Assembly (NCBI GenBank): GCA_016125585.1
Contig: WGLL01000010.1
Location: 1-64,000 of the forward strand
Source of the DNA: Caulobacter sp.
GTDB taxonomy: Bacteria > Pseudomonadota > Alphaproteobacteria > Caulobacterales > Caulobacteraceae
Direction of reading: 5' to 3'
Length of the DNA stretch: 64,000 nucleotides
A model generated the notes under the pieces. The model saw only the letters and a program-made list of their open reading frames with translations. It was not told the origin of the DNA and ran no database searches. Positions 9,755 through 19,019 of this stretch are shown here, in pieces (position 1 is the stretch's first letter; each line of letters begins with the position of its first letter). The position numbers and the translations under genes are program-made.

Positions 9755-10996
9755 TCAGCGGGTGAACAGCCCGAGCATCAGGGGCCGAACGAACAGCCCG
9801 GGCGCCTCGGCCCGCTCGAGCCCGGTCACCCAGGCTCCCAGCGAGGCGGCGGCGTTGAGCAGGGCGTTCAGCATATGGGCGGCGACCAGCGGGTCGACCG
9901 GGCGGATCGATCCCTCGGCGATGCCGTCGGCGATCATCCCGGCGAAACGGTCGGAAACCCGGGCGTAGCGGTCGCCCATTTCCTGACGGATCTCGATCGG
10001 CAAGGCGCCCATCGAGGAGGCCCTCAGGAGCGGGCCGTCGTCGGACAGCTGGTAGTCCGTCAGGGCGGAGGCCGTGGCCGCCAACCGCGTCCACTGATCG
10101 CCGCCCAGATCCCGCGCCGCCAGTTGCGCGGCGCGCATCACGGCGAACGTCCGCTCGAAGCAGGCGACGACCAGCTCGTCCTTGTCCTCGTTGTGGTGAT
10201 AGAAGCTGCCCTTGGTCACGTTGAGCGCGGCGGAGATGTCCTCGACCGAGGCGCCGCGATAGCCCTTCTGGTTGATCAACCGGGTGGCCGCCGACAGGAA
10301 GGTCTGGCGCGAAACGTCGCCCGGTTCGCAGTCGTCGCCGGCCGACAGCCGGGGCAGGGCGGGCGGGGCCCAGGACCGGCTGCGGGCGGCCAGACCGCCG
10401 ATCAGGATGTCGCTCATCCGCTCACGCAGTCGCGGATAGTCCTCAATGTCGTAGCGCCGCAGCCAGGTGAAGGTCCAGAAGGCCTGCTCCAGCAGCATGT
10501 GGGTGCGGGCGTTGGCCTCGGCGCGGCTCAGGCCGGCGAATTCCGGCGCGTCGAAGAAGCCGCGGACCCGCCGGAACATGTCCATGAAGGCGCCGGTCAC
10601 CTCGGCGCGATGCGGCTCCTTCAGCGACCGCATTTCGCTGAAGCTGACCATCGGCGGGGCCTGCTTGAGCCGAATCCGGCGCGAGAGGTCGAAGAACAGC
10701 TCGAAGAACAGGTCCAGCCGCGCCCGGGCGTCCGGCGCCTTGGCCGATTCAGTGACCAGGCCGTCAAAGGCCTCCACGCCGCGCAGGAAGCAGGCCGCGG
10801 CCAGATCCTCCTTGCGCCGGAAGTAATAGGTGACCGAGGTGGTGATCAGCCCGACCTCGGCGGCCACGTCGGCCAGGGTCATGCCCTTGACCCCCTGGCG
10901 ATTGAGGATGCCGGTGGCGGCGGACAGGATGGCGTCGCGCCGCGCCGCATAGCGGGGGGTTTCTCGGGGTTCGCTGCTCATGGACGGCTGGGTCAT
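9755..10996 (-). CDS. Tandem double-TetR transcriptional regulator
   Basis: A 413-residue protein with two complete TetR/AcrR regulators in a row. The first helix-turn-helix is at about residues 22-65 (ILSAATGILNRQGVKGMT, then VTYYFRRKEDL), followed by a helical ligand domain. A second helix-turn-helix begins near residue 230 (FLSAATRLINQKGYRGAS, then GSFYHHNEDKDEL) with its own ligand domain. TetR proteins are normally about 200 residues and work as dimers; here one chain could mimic a dimer or read two different sites. The start is either ATG 10996 (chosen) or ATG 10981. No frameshift is seen at the junction. Its target is unknown; the convergent TonB receptor gene is one possibility. Confidence 0.88.
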   Translation of the reverse strand: MTQPSMSSEPRETPRYAARRDAILSAATGILNRQGVKGMTLADVAAEVGLITTSVTYYFRRKEDLAAACFLRGVEAFDGLVTESAKAPDARARLDLFFELFFDLSRRIRLKQAPPMVSFSEMRSLKEPHRAEVTGAFMDMFRRVRGFFDAPEFAGLSRAEANARTHMLLEQAFWTFTWLRRYDIEDYPRLRERMSDILIGGLAARSRSWAPPALPRLSAGDDCEPGDVSRQTFLSAATRLINQKGYRGASVEDISAALNVTKGSFYHHNEDKDELVVACFERTFAVMRAAQLAARDLGGDQWTRLAATASALTDYQLSDDGPLLRASSMGALPIEIRQEMGDRYARVSDRFAGMIADGIAEGSIRPVDPLVAAHMLNALLNAAASLGAWVTGLERAEAPGLFVRPLMLGLFTR

Positions 10997-11064
10997 GGGA
11001 CCGTCGATCCTAATGGCCCGGCCCGAGAAATTGCAGTGCTGATTTGCCGCCGCGCACCTGGCCG

Positions 11065-12963
11065 TCAGGCGGCGTCGACCCAGGCCTGCGCCAGGGTCTG
11101 GGCGATGGTGCGAACAAGGGCCGCCGGGGACAGGGGCTTGGAGACCCAGCCGTTCATGCCGCCCTTGAGATAGCTCTCCACTTGATGCGCCATGGCGTTG
11201 GCGGTCATGGCGATGATCGGCGAGGTCGCCGCCGGGGCGTCGAGGGCGCGAATTGCGGCCGTGGCCGCCAGGCCGTCCATCACCGGCATCTGGATATCCA
11301 TGAAGATCAGGTCGAAGGCCTGGGCGGCGGCGGTCTCCACCCCCTGGGCGCCATCCTCGGCGGTGGTCACCGAGGCGCCCAGGTGTTCCAGCATCCGGGT
11401 GATGATCATGCGGTTGGTCGGATTGTCCTCGACCACCAGAACCTTGAGGCCGCTGATCAGGTCGAGGCCGGTGTCCCCGTCCTGTGCGGCGCCGGCTGTA
11501 TTGGAACGCGGCGCGGCCACCTCGACCCAGAAGGTCGAACCCTGGCCCGGCTCGCTGGACAGGCCGATCGCGCCATCCATCTGCTGGGCCAGGCCCTGGG
11601 CGATGGCCAGGCCCAGCCCGGAGCCGCCGAACCGGCGGGTGGCCGAGCCGTCGGCCTGCTGGAACCGCTCGAACAGGCCGGCCTGCGCCTCGGGCTCGAT
11701 GCCGATGCCGGTGTCGGCCACCTCGAACCGCAAGCGATGGTCCGCCGCCTCGCCCTTGCTGGTCAGGCGCACGGTGACCCCGCCGGCGGCGGTGAATTTC
11801 ACCGCATTGCCGACCAGGTTGAACAGGATCTGGCGCAGGCGCACCGGATCGCCATCCACCCATTCCTCCGGGGCTGCCTCCAGCCGCAGGTAGAGACCCT
11901 TGGCTTCCGCCTGCGGGCGCAACAGGGCGACGACGCTCTCGGCCAGGGCGACCGGCTGCAACGGCTCGATGGTCAGATCCAGCTTGCCGGCCTCAAGGCG
12001 AGAGAAGTCGATCACATCGTTGAGCAGCTCCGACAGCATGGCGCCGCAGCCCAGCGCCTCGTCGAGCAACCGGCGGCCGTCCTCCGACAGGGCCTCATGC
12101 CGCAGCAGATGCAGCACCCCCAGCACGCCGTTCATCGGCGTGCGGATCTCGTGGCTCATATTGGCCAGGAAGCGGGCCTTGACCTCGGCCGCCTCGATCG
12201 CCGCGTCCCGGGCCTCGGTCAGCTCGGTGACGTCCTGGGTGATGCCCAGCACCTCCCACAGGCCGCCCGCCTGCTGACGCATGCCGCGCCAGGCTGCCCG
12301 CAGGCGGGCCCAGCTGTTGTTCTCCGCCTTGAAATGGCGGTACTCGACGACACGGGGCGCGCCGGAGACGACGGTGCCGACAAAGGCTTCCGCCACCCGC
12401 TCCTGGTCGTCCGGGTGGATTTCGGCGGACATCTCCGCGGCGGTCAGCATCCGGCGTCCGGGAATGCCGGGCCCCCCGGTCCGGGTCAGATCGGAGTCGA
12501 CGGCGTAGGTCTGGGTCGCCGGATCAAATCGCCAGACAAAGACGCCCGCCTCCTCGCGCAGCATGTCGTTTGTCCGCGCCGCATCAGCGTTCTGAGCCTC
12601 GTGCTCGCGCGCTTCGGAAATATCCTGCAGGACGATCATGGCGACCCCGTCGGGACGAAGCCTGGAATTGGCGCGCACCCAGAACCAGCCGCCGGACTTC
12701 TGCTTGAGACGGTGTTCGCAGTGGGCCTGTCCCTTTTCCCGGAGCTGACGCACGGTGTCGTCGATCAGCTGATGCTCGTCGGGATGGGCAAAGTCGGTGA
12801 AGTGCTGGCCGACGACTTCCGCCTCGTCCCATCCTGTCAGCTTGGTCCAGGTCGGATTGACGCGCTCGACGACGCCGGCGCGCAGGACCACGAAGATGTC
12901 CTCACTGCTGGCGAAGAACCAGCGGGCGGCTTCCGCCTCGATGTCGCCGTTCAGATCGGCCAT
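11065..12963 (-). CDS. PAS-domain hybrid sensor histidine kinase
   Basis: A 632-residue cytoplasmic hybrid kinase with no membrane segment. Order of domains: PAS (about 10-125), second PAS/PAC (about 140-255, with WEVLGITQDVTE), HisKA with phospho-acceptor His in FLANMSHEIRTPMNG (about residue 270), HATPase with LFNLVGNAVKFT, DTGIGI and GSGLGLAIA, then a receiver domain (VLVVEDNPTNR, Asp in FMDIQMPVMDG about 552, Lys in SKPLSP). The start at ATG 12963 is preferred because AAAGAGG lies about 10 bases upstream; a longer frame to 13026 lacks this. Phosphate probably passes on to a separate phosphotransferase and regulator. The signal is not evident. Confidence 0.93.
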   Translation of the reverse strand: MADLNGDIEAEAARWFFASSEDIFVVLRAGVVERVNPTWTKLTGWDEAEVVGQHFTDFAHPDEHQLIDDTVRQLREKGQAHCEHRLKQKSGGWFWVRANSRLRPDGVAMIVLQDISEAREHEAQNADAARTNDMLREEAGVFVWRFDPATQTYAVDSDLTRTGGPGIPGRRMLTAAEMSAEIHPDDQERVAEAFVGTVVSGAPRVVEYRHFKAENNSWARLRAAWRGMRQQAGGLWEVLGITQDVTELTEARDAAIEAAEVKARFLANMSHEIRTPMNGVLGVLHLLRHEALSEDGRRLLDEALGCGAMLSELLNDVIDFSRLEAGKLDLTIEPLQPVALAESVVALLRPQAEAKGLYLRLEAAPEEWVDGDPVRLRQILFNLVGNAVKFTAAGGVTVRLTSKGEAADHRLRFEVADTGIGIEPEAQAGLFERFQQADGSATRRFGGSGLGLAIAQGLAQQMDGAIGLSSEPGQGSTFWVEVAAPRSNTAGAAQDGDTGLDLISGLKVLVVEDNPTNRMIITRMLEHLGASVTTAEDGAQGVETAAAQAFDLIFMDIQMPVMDGLAATAAIRALDAPAATSPIIAMTANAMAHQVESYLKGGMNGWVSKPLSPAALVRTIAQTLAQAWVDAA

Positions 12964-13081
12964 GGTGCTTTCATCCTCTTTGCAGACCCATGTTCGCGCG
13001 ATCGGGTAAAGTTTGGGTTGCGCCATACCGGCCGTTCGATACGAAGAGACGAAGCGCTGCCATCACAAGGGAGGGGACGTC

Positions 13082-14329
13082 ATGAGCAAACCTGAGAAAC
13101 TGGGCCTGTCGTCGGAACGGCTGAACCGTATCGAGACCTTCCTCGACGAGCGCTACATCCAGCCCGGCAAGCTGCCCTGCGCCCAGGTCCAGGTCTGGCG
13201 GCGCGGCAAGCTGGCTTATGAGATCGTGCTGGGCCAGGCGGACCGCGAGCGCGGCCGCAAGCTGAAATCCGACAACCTGTTCCGCATCTACTCGATGACC
13301 AAGCCGATCACCTCGGTGGCCTTCATGATGCTGGTCGAGGAGGGCCTCGCGGCCCTGGATGACCCGGTCAGCAAATACATTCCCGAATGGAAGGACCTGG
13401 GCGTCTACAACGGCGGCTTCATGGAAAGCTTCCAGACCCGGCCCGTCGACCGGCCGATGCTGGTCGTCGACCTGCTGCGCCACACCTCCGGCCTGACCTA
13501 CGGCTTCCAGCAGCAGGGCAATATCGACGCCGCCTATCGCAAGCTGAAGATCGGCGAGGACCTGCGGGCCGGAACCCTGGCCGAAACCATGACCACCCTG
13601 GCGGGGGTGCCTCTGCAGTTCTCGCCGGGCGAGGCCTGGAACTATTCGGTCTCCACCGATGTGGTCGGTCGGCTGGTCGAGATCATCAGCGGCAAGTCGC
13701 TCGAGGCCTTTTTCAATGAGCGGATTTTCGGCCCCCTGGGCATGTCGGACACCTTCTTCACGGTGCCCAGGGACAAGGCCGATCGGCTGACCGCCTGCTA
13801 TGCCGTCGGGGCCCTGGGCTCGAAGGCGCCGATCGCCGCCAAGCCCCTGCTGCAGGACGATCCGGCCAAGAGCCCCTATCTCAAGCCCGCCACCTTCCTC
13901 TCCGGCGGCGGCGGTCTGATCAGCACGGCGGATGACTACATGAAGTTCGCCCGCATGCTGCTCAACGGCGGCGAGCTCGACGGCGAGCGGCTGCTGAGCC
14001 CCAAGACGGTGCAGCTGATGGCGTCAAATCACCTGCCGGGCGGCAAGGACCTGACCCAGATGTCGCAGTCGCTGTTCAGCGAGGCGGCCTACGCCGGGGT
14101 CGGCTTTGGCCTGGGGTTCGCGACCACGGTAAACCCCGCGACGACCCTGATCCCCGGAACGGCGGGCGACTTCTTCTGGGGCGGCGCGGCCAGCACCTTC
14201 TTCTGGATCGACCCGGTCGAGGACATGGCCGTGGTCTTCCTGACCCAGCTGCTGCCGTCGTCGGCCTACCCGGTCCGCCGCGAGCTGCGCACCCTGGTTT
14301 ACAGCGCCTTTACCGAAAGCAACGGCTAG
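13082..14329 (+). CDS. Serine hydrolase, class C beta-lactamase fold
   Basis: A 415-residue member of the beta-lactamase/esterase (Pfam Beta-lactamase) family. The nucleophile motif SMTK is at about residue 71, with a Tyr motif in WNYSVST (about 184) and a third motif, WGGAAST, in the C-terminal part. No signal peptide is visible, so a cytosolic esterase or peptidase is more likely than a resistance beta-lactamase. The start at ATG 13082 has GGGAGGGG 5 bases upstream. It converges with the MFS gene with only 7 bases between the stops. The substrate is unknown. Confidence 0.88.
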   Translation: MSKPEKLGLSSERLNRIETFLDERYIQPGKLPCAQVQVWRRGKLAYEIVLGQADRERGRKLKSDNLFRIYSMTKPITSVAFMMLVEEGLAALDDPVSKYIPEWKDLGVYNGGFMESFQTRPVDRPMLVVDLLRHTSGLTYGFQQQGNIDAAYRKLKIGEDLRAGTLAETMTTLAGVPLQFSPGEAWNYSVSTDVVGRLVEIISGKSLEAFFNERIFGPLGMSDTFFTVPRDKADRLTACYAVGALGSKAPIAAKPLLQDDPAKSPYLKPATFLSGGGGLISTADDYMKFARMLLNGGELDGERLLSPKTVQLMASNHLPGGKDLTQMSQSLFSEAAYAGVGFGLGFATTVNPATTLIPGTAGDFFWGGAASTFFWIDPVEDMAVVFLTQLLPSSAYPVRRELRTLVYSAFTESNG

Positions 14330-14336
14330 GGCCCGA

Positions 14337-15851
14337 TCAGGGCGCGATGTCCGCCGCCTCGGCCGCCTCGGCCTTGGCGGCCAGAACGCGCAGGTTCTCG
14401 GTGTGGGTCTCGCGGGTGATGTTGTAGAGCTGCATGATCGCCAGGGCGGTTCCATAGAGGATCGCCAGCACCGGCATGTAGACCAGCGCCATCCGGGTGA
14501 TGATCTCCACGTCCACCTGGCCCGGCTTGGCGTTGCGCGGGAAGTCGATCAGCACCAGCAGGAAGCTGGCCGCCATGACGCCGACGCCGCCGACGGCCTT
14601 CTGCACCAGGCTGGTGAAGGCGAAGAACAGGCCCTCCGACCGGCGACCGGTCTGAACCTCGGAATGTTCGACCACGTCGGCCAGCATGGCGGTGATCAGG
14701 ATGGCGGCGGTGATGCCGAAGATTCCCCTGATGATCCCGTCAAGGAACAGCCAGGGCACGATGCTCGGCACCGGCAGATCGAGGCTGCCCAGCGGAATGA
14801 TGGCGGCGACATCGGCGTTCTCGGGGAACCAGCCGAGCAGCCGGAGCAGTAGCGGAACGAAGCCGGTGAGCACCGAAGCCGCCAGCAGGATGCTGCCGGC
14901 CTTCTTCTTTCCGGAGCGTTTGGTCAGCATCGGCGCGGCGATCAGGGCGATGGCCGAGGAGAAATAGCTGTCGAGCACCAGCACGCCGGTCCAGAAGGAA
15001 TTGAGCTCCCAGAAATAGGTCGAGAAATAGAAGGCCAGGGTGAAGCTGACGCCCTGGGCGATGGCCGCCACCAGCCCGACCAGGGTGATCACCACGAAGG
15101 GCCGGTTGGACAGGGTTTCCTTCATCTGGCCGAGGGTCTGGATGACGGTCCTGCCGGCGTCGACGACCGGGCGTCGAAGCCAGGGAATGAACCGGTGGGT
15201 GCCGGCGGCGGAGGCGATGATGGACACGAACATCAGCACCGCGCCGACATAGCCATAGGTCTTGTAGGCCTCCGGGTTGAGCTGGCCGTTGGGAATCTCC
15301 GGGGTCTTCTGCATGAAGACCCAGAACATCGCCACCGTCAGGGTCAGGCCGCCCCACCAGGCGAAGAAGTATCGCCAGCCGAGGATCGAGCTGCGCTGGT
15401 CATAGTCGTCGGTCAGCTCCGCAGCGAGCGACGAGGACGGCACCTCGTACATGGTGATGAAGCTGCGCCCGAGCACCGCGACGGCCACCAGGTACCAGAA
15501 CAGCGCGGTCTCGCTCCAACCGGCCGGCGGGTTCCACAGCAGCAGGAAGGACAGCGCGACAGGGAGGGCGGAGGCGTACATGAACGGGTGCCGCCGTCCC
15601 CAGCGGGACCGCCAGTTGTCGGAAATCTCGCCCAGAACCGGGTCAATCACGCAATCGATGATCAGCGCCAGGGTGATGGCCAGGCCAACCGCCCGGGGGT
15701 CCATGCCGATGACCTGATTGTAGAACAGCAGCAGGAAAACCCGGTATCCGTTGTCCTTGATGCCGAAAGCCACCGAGCCCAGCCCGTAGAGAATCTTGGT
15801 GCCCACCCCAACGGCGGGGCGCGGGCCCACGGGCATTGCTGGATCGCTCAT
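14337..15851 (-). CDS. MFS symporter of the GPH/MelB family
   Basis: A 504-residue inner membrane transporter with about 12 hydrophobic segments. The N-terminal region (KILYGLGSVAFGIKDNGY, then LALIIDCVIDPVLGEISDNW) carries the Asp-containing cation site region typical of glycoside-pentoside-hexuronide:cation symporters, and SRWGRRHPFMYASALP is the usual loop 2-3 motif. The substrate could be a sugar, glycoside or other small solute. No sugar hydrolase is adjacent; the facing serine hydrolase might process a related compound, but the two are on different transcripts. ATG start with a weak ribosome site. Confidence 0.9.
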   Translation of the reverse strand: MSDPAMPVGPRPAVGVGTKILYGLGSVAFGIKDNGYRVFLLLFYNQVIGMDPRAVGLAITLALIIDCVIDPVLGEISDNWRSRWGRRHPFMYASALPVALSFLLLWNPPAGWSETALFWYLVAVAVLGRSFITMYEVPSSSLAAELTDDYDQRSSILGWRYFFAWWGGLTLTVAMFWVFMQKTPEIPNGQLNPEAYKTYGYVGAVLMFVSIIASAAGTHRFIPWLRRPVVDAGRTVIQTLGQMKETLSNRPFVVITLVGLVAAIAQGVSFTLAFYFSTYFWELNSFWTGVLVLDSYFSSAIALIAAPMLTKRSGKKKAGSILLAASVLTGFVPLLLRLLGWFPENADVAAIIPLGSLDLPVPSIVPWLFLDGIIRGIFGITAAILITAMLADVVEHSEVQTGRRSEGLFFAFTSLVQKAVGGVGVMAASFLLVLIDFPRNAKPGQVDVEIITRMALVYMPVLAILYGTALAIMQLYNITRETHTENLRVLAAKAEAAEAADIAP

Positions 15852-15941
15852 GCGGTCTGACTCCCTGACGTGGCGGATCTGACGTCCACTCTTTTTCGAA
15901 ACTGGGGTATGGTGATGACGTCTGTCAATCGGTCGTTTGAA

Positions 15942-16877
15942 TCATGACGGGAGATTCATCTCCCGGCGTCGCAGGGCGCAGGCGTCCCAGTAGGGCTCCC
16001 CGCCGAACCGCTCGATCATCAGGTCGGTCAGAATACGCACCTTGGCCGGGGCCGGCCCCGGGGGGCGGACCAGATACAGCCCCGCTTCGCCCAGCGGCTG
16101 GTCCGGGAACAACGGCTCCAGCCGGCCGTCGCTGACGGCGTCCGACACCAGAAAGGTCGGCAGCATGGCGATCCCGAGCCCGGCGATGGCCGCCTGGGCG
16201 ACCGCCTCGCCATTGTCGGCCCGGAAGCGGGCCCTCGGTCGAATGGTCAGGGTCCGCTTGCCCTCCTGGAACCGCCAGGACTCGCCCTGGCGCATGCCGC
16301 TCTGGATGACGGCGTCGTGGTCGGCGAGGTCGGCCGGGCTCTCCGGGCGGCCGCTCCGGGCCAGGTAGTCGGGACTGGCGACCAGCACCCCATGGATCGG
16401 GGCAATGCGGCGGGCCACCAGGGTGGAGTCGGCCAGAACCCCCAGCCGCACGGCCGCGTCGAACCGGTCGGCCACCAGATCGGCCAGGCCGTCGCTGTAG
16501 ACCGCGTCGATCTTCAGCCTCGGATGAGTCAGGGCCATGTCGGTCAGCAGGGGCTGGACGTGGCGCAGGCCAAAGGACAGGGGCAGGGCGATGCGCAGGG
16601 TCCCGCCGATCTCATGTCCGCTGCGCGCGACCGCCTTGCGAGCCTCCTCGAGGTCGGAGAGAATGCTGTCGGCCCGCAGCTTGAGCTCGAGGCCCGCCTC
16701 TGTCGGGCTGACGCCGCGGGTGGTGCGGGCCAGCAGCCGCACGCCCAAATCTGCTTCCAGCGCCGCGATCCGGCGACTGATGATGGACTTCGACAGGCCC
16801 AGCCGGGCGGCGGCCCGGCCGAAGCCGCCGCTCTCGACCACCTCGACCAGGGCCCTGAGTTGATCGATATCGACCAT
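15942..16877 (-). CDS. LysR-family transcriptional regulator
   Basis: A 311-residue regulator with an N-terminal winged helix (DQLRALVEVVESGGFGRAAARLGLS, SIISRRIAALEADLGVRLLARTT) and a C-terminal periplasmic-binding-like effector domain (about 90-300). I chose the ATG at 16877 with GAGG just upstream; the frame is open to 16952 but that extension does not resemble a LysR N-terminus. It is divergent from the azoreductase gene that starts 149 bases away, the classic layout in which LysR controls its neighbour, probably in response to a quinone or electrophile. Confidence 0.92.
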   Translation of the reverse strand: MVDIDQLRALVEVVESGGFGRAAARLGLSKSIISRRIAALEADLGVRLLARTTRGVSPTEAGLELKLRADSILSDLEEARKAVARSGHEIGGTLRIALPLSFGLRHVQPLLTDMALTHPRLKIDAVYSDGLADLVADRFDAAVRLGVLADSTLVARRIAPIHGVLVASPDYLARSGRPESPADLADHDAVIQSGMRQGESWRFQEGKRTLTIRPRARFRADNGEAVAQAAIAGLGIAMLPTFLVSDAVSDGRLEPLFPDQPLGEAGLYLVRPPGPAPAKVRILTDLMIERFGGEPYWDACALRRREMNLPS

Positions 16878-17025
16878 GACCGCCTCAAAATTGCGAACAG
16901 TGGGAGGCTTGAGACTAGGCAGCGTTCCTCTCAGGTCAACAGAGAACTGCAACTCACGCCGCTACCGATGAGGCTGCCGGCGGCCCATCTGGGCTGCATG
17001 GCCACTGGGGCCAGGGAGTTTCATC

Positions 17026-17649
17026 ATGACCAAGGTACTCGTTCTCAACAGCAGCCTCAGCGGCGACGCCTCCGCCAGCCGCGCGCTGGTGCAATCGGTC
17101 GTCGAGCGGCTCGACGGCCCGGGTGTCGCCATCATCGCCCGCGACCTGGGCGCCGACCCCATTCCCCACCTGACGCCGGAAACGGTCGATACGGTGCGCG
17201 GCGCCGATCCGGTCACCCCGTCCCAGATCGAGGCGCGGGCGCTCGCTGATGGCCTGATCGCCGAACTGAAGAGCGCCGACGTCCTGGTCATCGGGGCGCC
17301 GATGTACAACTTCGCCATCCCGACCGGCCTGAAGGCCTGGTTCGATCACGTGCTGCGGGCCGGCGAGACCTTCAAATACAGTGAGGCGGGTCCCGAGGGT
17401 CTTGTCACCGGCAAGAAGGCCATCGTCGTCCTGGCCCGCGGCGGCCTCTACAGCGCGGGCCCGGCCATGGCCTTCGACTCCCAGGAACCGCACCTGCGCA
17501 CCCTGCTGGGCTTCATGGGCGTCACAGATGTGACCTTCGTGCGGGCCGAGAAGCTGGGATTTGGCCCGGCGGTCCGCGATCAGGTGATGGACGACGCCAA
17601 GGCCGAGATCGCCGCCCTGACCGGCCCCAGGTTCAGCGCCGCCGCCTGA
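17026..17649 (+). CDS. azoR: FMN-dependent NADH:quinone/azo oxidoreductase
   Basis: A 207-residue flavodoxin-fold enzyme of the AzoR/AcpD family, which reduces quinones and azo compounds by two electrons at the cost of NADH. Landmarks: VLVLNSSLSGDASASR at the FMN phosphate site, GAPMYNFAIPTGLKAWFDHVLRAGETF around residues 88-115, and VVLARGGLYS. The length is typical. AGGGAG lies upstream of the ATG. It is divergent from a LysR gene and followed by a long GC-rich hairpin, so it is transcribed alone. Its likely role is quinone or electrophile detoxification. Confidence 0.93.
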   Translation: MTKVLVLNSSLSGDASASRALVQSVVERLDGPGVAIIARDLGADPIPHLTPETVDTVRGADPVTPSQIEARALADGLIAELKSADVLVIGAPMYNFAIPTGLKAWFDHVLRAGETFKYSEAGPEGLVTGKKAIVVLARGGLYSAGPAMAFDSQEPHLRTLLGFMGVTDVTFVRAEKLGFGPAVRDQVMDDAKAEIAALTGPRFSAAA

Positions 17650-17655
17650 CAGCCC

Positions 17656-17689
17656 GGCGGGCTTTCGGTCCCGGGACCGAAGGCCCGCC
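17656..17689 (+). terminator. Long hairpin after azoR
   Basis: An almost perfect stem (GGCGGGC-TTTCGGTCCC pairing with GGGACCGAA-GGCCCGCC) starts 7 bases after the azoR stop. There is no T-run, so it is either a weak terminator or a transcript-stabilising or palindromic repeat element. Confidence 0.5.
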
Positions 17690-17692
17690 CAG

Positions 17693-17723
17693 CCGCTATC
17701 GAAGCGGCGGACAATTATAGCGG
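17693..17723 (-). promoter_or_regulatory. Shared upstream element, copy c, inside a palindrome
   Basis: Read on the minus strand: TATAAT, six bases, CCGCTTCGATAG. The outer ends CCGCTAT and ATAGCGG are inverted repeats, so the element is also a 31-base imperfect palindrome. It lies between azoR and the DUF4126 gene, 20 bases before the latter's start. It matches the elements before the two terminase-like genes. Confidence 0.4.
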
Positions 17724-17742
17724 ACGCTGGTATCCTCCCGTT

Positions 17743-18324
17743 ATGGAAACCTGGATCCTGCCCGCTCTGCTCGGGATCGGCCTGGCCGCCGCCACCGGCT
17801 TTCGCACCTTTCTTCCGCTGTTGATGCTGGGGCTGGCGGCGAGATTCCAGCTGTTCGGGGTGCATCTGGCCGACGCCATGAGTTGGCTGGACTCGCCCGC
17901 CGCCCTGAGCGCCCTGGGCATTGCAACCGTCGTCGAGCTGGCGGCCGACAAGATCCCGGCCGTCGACCATGCCCTGAGCGTGATCGGCACCGTTGTCCGT
18001 CCCATCGCCGGGGCGGTGGCGGCCGGGGCTGCGTTCTCCAGTTTCGATCCGATGACCGCCGCCATCGCCGGCCTGATCATCGGCGCGCCCACCGCACTGG
18101 CCTTCCACGCCGCCCAGGCCAGCACCCGGGTGGTCAGCACGACGACCACCGCCGGGCTGGGCAATCCGTTCGTGTCGGTGGCCGAAGACCTGACGGCGAC
18201 CTTCATGGCGGCCCTGGCCATGGCCGCTCCGGTCCTGATCCCGCTGTTGCTGGTGCTGATCCTCTATGGCGTCTGGCGGCTGCTCGGCGTCGCCCGCCGG
18301 GGCCGCGGAAAGCCGGCCGTCTGA
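17743..18324 (+). CDS. DUF4126 family membrane protein
   Basis: A 193-residue protein of the DUF4126 family, whose function is unknown. It is strongly hydrophobic, with about four to five membrane segments: residues 5-35, 90-120 (GAVAAGAAFSS, IAGLIIGAPTALAFHA) and 150-180 (ALAMAAPVLIPLLLVLILYGVW). Conserved family features seen are the N-terminal ATGFRTFLPLL and the VVSTTTTAGLGNP motif near residues 127-140. It is transcribed alone from a short intergenic region containing the shared ATAAT-CCGCTTCGATA element and ends in a hairpin. Confidence 0.85.
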   Translation: METWILPALLGIGLAAATGFRTFLPLLMLGLAARFQLFGVHLADAMSWLDSPAALSALGIATVVELAADKIPAVDHALSVIGTVVRPIAGAVAAGAAFSSFDPMTAAIAGLIIGAPTALAFHAAQASTRVVSTTTTAGLGNPFVSVAEDLTATFMAALAMAAPVLIPLLLVLILYGVWRLLGVARRGRGKPAV

Positions 18325-18332
18325 ACGCGAAC

Positions 18333-18364
18333 GCCTCCGGAGCGGGGGCTCCGGAGGCGCCTTG
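18333..18364 (+). terminator. Hairpin after the DUF4126 gene
   Basis: A perfect 11 bp stem (GCCTCCGGAGC with GCTCCGGAGGC) and short G-rich loop, 8 bases after the stop, followed only by GCCTT. It is probably a terminator shared between two convergent genes. Confidence 0.6.
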
Positions 18365-18383
18365 GTGAACCGCGACCGCGGGT

Positions 18384-18785
18384 CTAGTTGAACAGGTCGA
18401 CGATGACGCTGGCGATGATGCCGCTGGCGATGGCCGTCAGCACGACATCATTGCCGACCCGGACATAGTGGTAGCCGCGGGGCGGGGCGCGCAGGCCGTA
18501 GCGGTGATAGTCGACCACATAGGCGCGACCGCGATAGGCTGGCGGCAGCTGCTGGCCGCGCGTCCAGCGCCGGGCGTGGTAGCCGCGCGGGGGCTGGTAG
18601 CGGCCGGCCTTGTAGCGCTTGGCGGCGCGGCGCTCGTAGCGGTTTTCCTGCTTGGCCTGGCGCAGATCCTGTTTGGCTTCGCGGACATCCTGCCTGGCGT
18701 CCCGCACGTCGCGGGGAGCAGCGCTGGCGACGCCGGCGCTGGCCATGACGGCCAGGGCGACGGTGGTGATCAGAAACTTCTTCAT
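18384..18785 (-). CDS. RcnB-family periplasmic protein
   Basis: A 133-residue exported protein with a signal peptide (residues 1-22, ending AGVASAAP), then a highly charged Arg/Lys/Gln-rich region with heptad-like repeats (DVRDARQDVREAKQDLRQAKQ, about 24-55) and an RcnB-type core (GRYQPPRGYHARRW, YVVDYHRYGLRAPPRGYHYVRVGNDVVL). It ends in a hydrophobic segment, IASGIIASVIVDLF. RcnB of E. coli helps control nickel and cobalt efflux, but most alphaproteobacterial members are uncharacterised. No metal transporter is nearby, so the role is open. Confidence 0.85.
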   Translation of the reverse strand: MKKFLITTVALAVMASAGVASAAPRDVRDARQDVREAKQDLRQAKQENRYERRAAKRYKAGRYQPPRGYHARRWTRGQQLPPAYRGRAYVVDYHRYGLRAPPRGYHYVRVGNDVVLTAIASGIIASVIVDLFN

Positions 18786-19019
18786 GGCCTTGTCTCCGTT
18801 GATGGCGCCCCGGGGAGCGGGCGCCTTGGTCCTTGATGACGAGGCCAGACTGCGCCGCGTCGATTGAGCGGGACCTGAACGGGCCGGATCAGGTTAAGTT
18901 CATGATATTTCGAACATTTCCTTTTGTTGCAGTGGTGCAGCATCTGAAGGCATCTAGATCCAGCCGATCGGAGCTAGGGCCGCCGTCCGGGCTGCCGCAC
19001 AAACGCTCCAAAGCCGAAG

